In this document: in pieces, positions 5,497 through 5,746 of the stretch
Layout of the letters: each line of letters starts with the position of its first letter
How positions within the stretch are numbered: position 1 is the stretch's first letter
Source: an uncultured Lachnospiraceae bacterium
Lineage (GTDB): Bacteria; Bacillota; Clostridia; Lachnospirales; Lachnospiraceae
DNA: 5,746 nucleotides
Direction: 5' to 3'
Assembly (NCBI GenBank): GCA_949935685.1
Contig: CATLGN010000124.1
Location: 1-5,746, forward strand
The notes under the pieces: model-generated
Told to the model about the DNA's origin: nothing
Databases searched by the model: none
The model's input: only the letters and a program-made list of their open reading frames with translations
Translations under genes and position numbers: made by a program

Positions 5497-5746
5497 ATGA
5501 ATAACCAATATAATAAAACAATCACAGCCTGTTTTGTGGGATATATCGTGCAGGCTGTGGTCAACAATTTTGCACCCTTGCTGTTTTTATTTTTTCAAAA
5601 AAGCTATCATGTTCCGCTCTCTCAGATTACGCTGCTGGTGACTTTCAATTTTGGAATACAGCTATTGGTCGATCTTCTTTCTGTCGGATTTGCAGATAAG
5701 ATAGGGTACCGTGCATCAATGGTTATAGCTCATGTTTTGTCGGCTG
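5497..5746 (+). CDS. MFS transporter, N-terminal part (3' end outside window)
   Basis: The frame stays open from ATG 5497 to the window edge, giving 83 codons; AGGAGG at 5484-5489 is 7 nt upstream. The translation begins MNNQYNKTITACFVGYIVQA. It has a first hydrophobic segment at about 11-34 (ACFVGYIVQAVVNNFAPLLF and onward), a short polar link, then a second segment at about 42-64. That segment ends in SVGFADKIGYR (62-72), which resembles the GxLaDrxGrr loop between helices 2 and 3 of major facilitator superfamily transporters. The substrate cannot be told from this portion. No convincing -35/-10 pair is seen in the 52 nt after the inverted repeat, although TAAAAT (5468-5473) could serve as a -10. 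The gene shares the AT-richer composition of the preceding small gene. Confidence 0.85.
   Translation, partial: MNNQYNKTITACFVGYIVQAVVNNFAPLLFLFFQKSYHVPLSQITLLVTFNFGIQLLVDLLSVGFADKIGYRASMVIAHVLSA

Noticed and set aside
3439..5746. Mobile element or phage junction at the composition change
   Set aside because: No transposase, integrase, tRNA, terminal inverted repeat or target duplication is seen. Only the base-composition step supports transfer.

Overview
The window reads as a low-to-mid-GC Firmicute, most likely a gut-type Clostridium/Lachnospiraceae relative. This is inferred from strong GGAGG-type ribosome binding sites, tight co-directional gene spacing, the gene content, and the mix of GC-richer metabolic genes with AT-richer neighbours. 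The species cannot be named from the sequence. All seven genes are on the + strand. The first and last are cut by the window edges.

Region 1 (1-3438) is a probable four-gene operon. It holds the C-terminal half of an S-methyl-5-thioribose kinase (MtnK), a complete S-methyl-5-thioribose-1-phosphate isomerase (MtnA), and separate DhaK-like and DhaL-like subunits of a dihydroxyacetone-kinase-family enzyme. Gaps are 46, 25 and 11 nt. A perfect 15-bp hairpin with a T-run (3473-3510) ends the unit. MtnK and MtnA convert the methylthioribose (or 5-deoxyribose) left after S-adenosylmethionine use into a ketose 1-phosphate. In the oxygen-independent 'DHAP shunt' an aldolase then splits this product. 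No aldolase is visible here. The DhaK/DhaL pair keeps the core family residues but departs from the classical motifs at several active-site positions, so its substrate is open.

Region 2 (3511-5444) is a second transcription unit. A good sigma-A promoter (TTGTTA-17-TATACT, extended -10) is followed, just past the predicted start site, by a 33-bp near-perfect tandem duplication carrying alternating ACACC/GGTGT arms. Then come a LacI-family regulator with an unusual short hinge, a small PPC/DUF296 protein and a 94-residue protein of unknown family, with gaps of 17 and 18 nt. A perfect 12-bp inverted repeat (5418-5444) follows.

Region 3 (5445-5746) holds the first 83 codons of a major facilitator superfamily transporter. 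From about 5113 onward the DNA is clearly AT-richer than the mtn/dha genes.

The most interesting points are the linkage of mtnK-mtnA to a variant dhaK-dhaL pair, the duplicated leader element in front of lacI, and the LacI-PPC pairing. None is proven to be a new system from this window alone.
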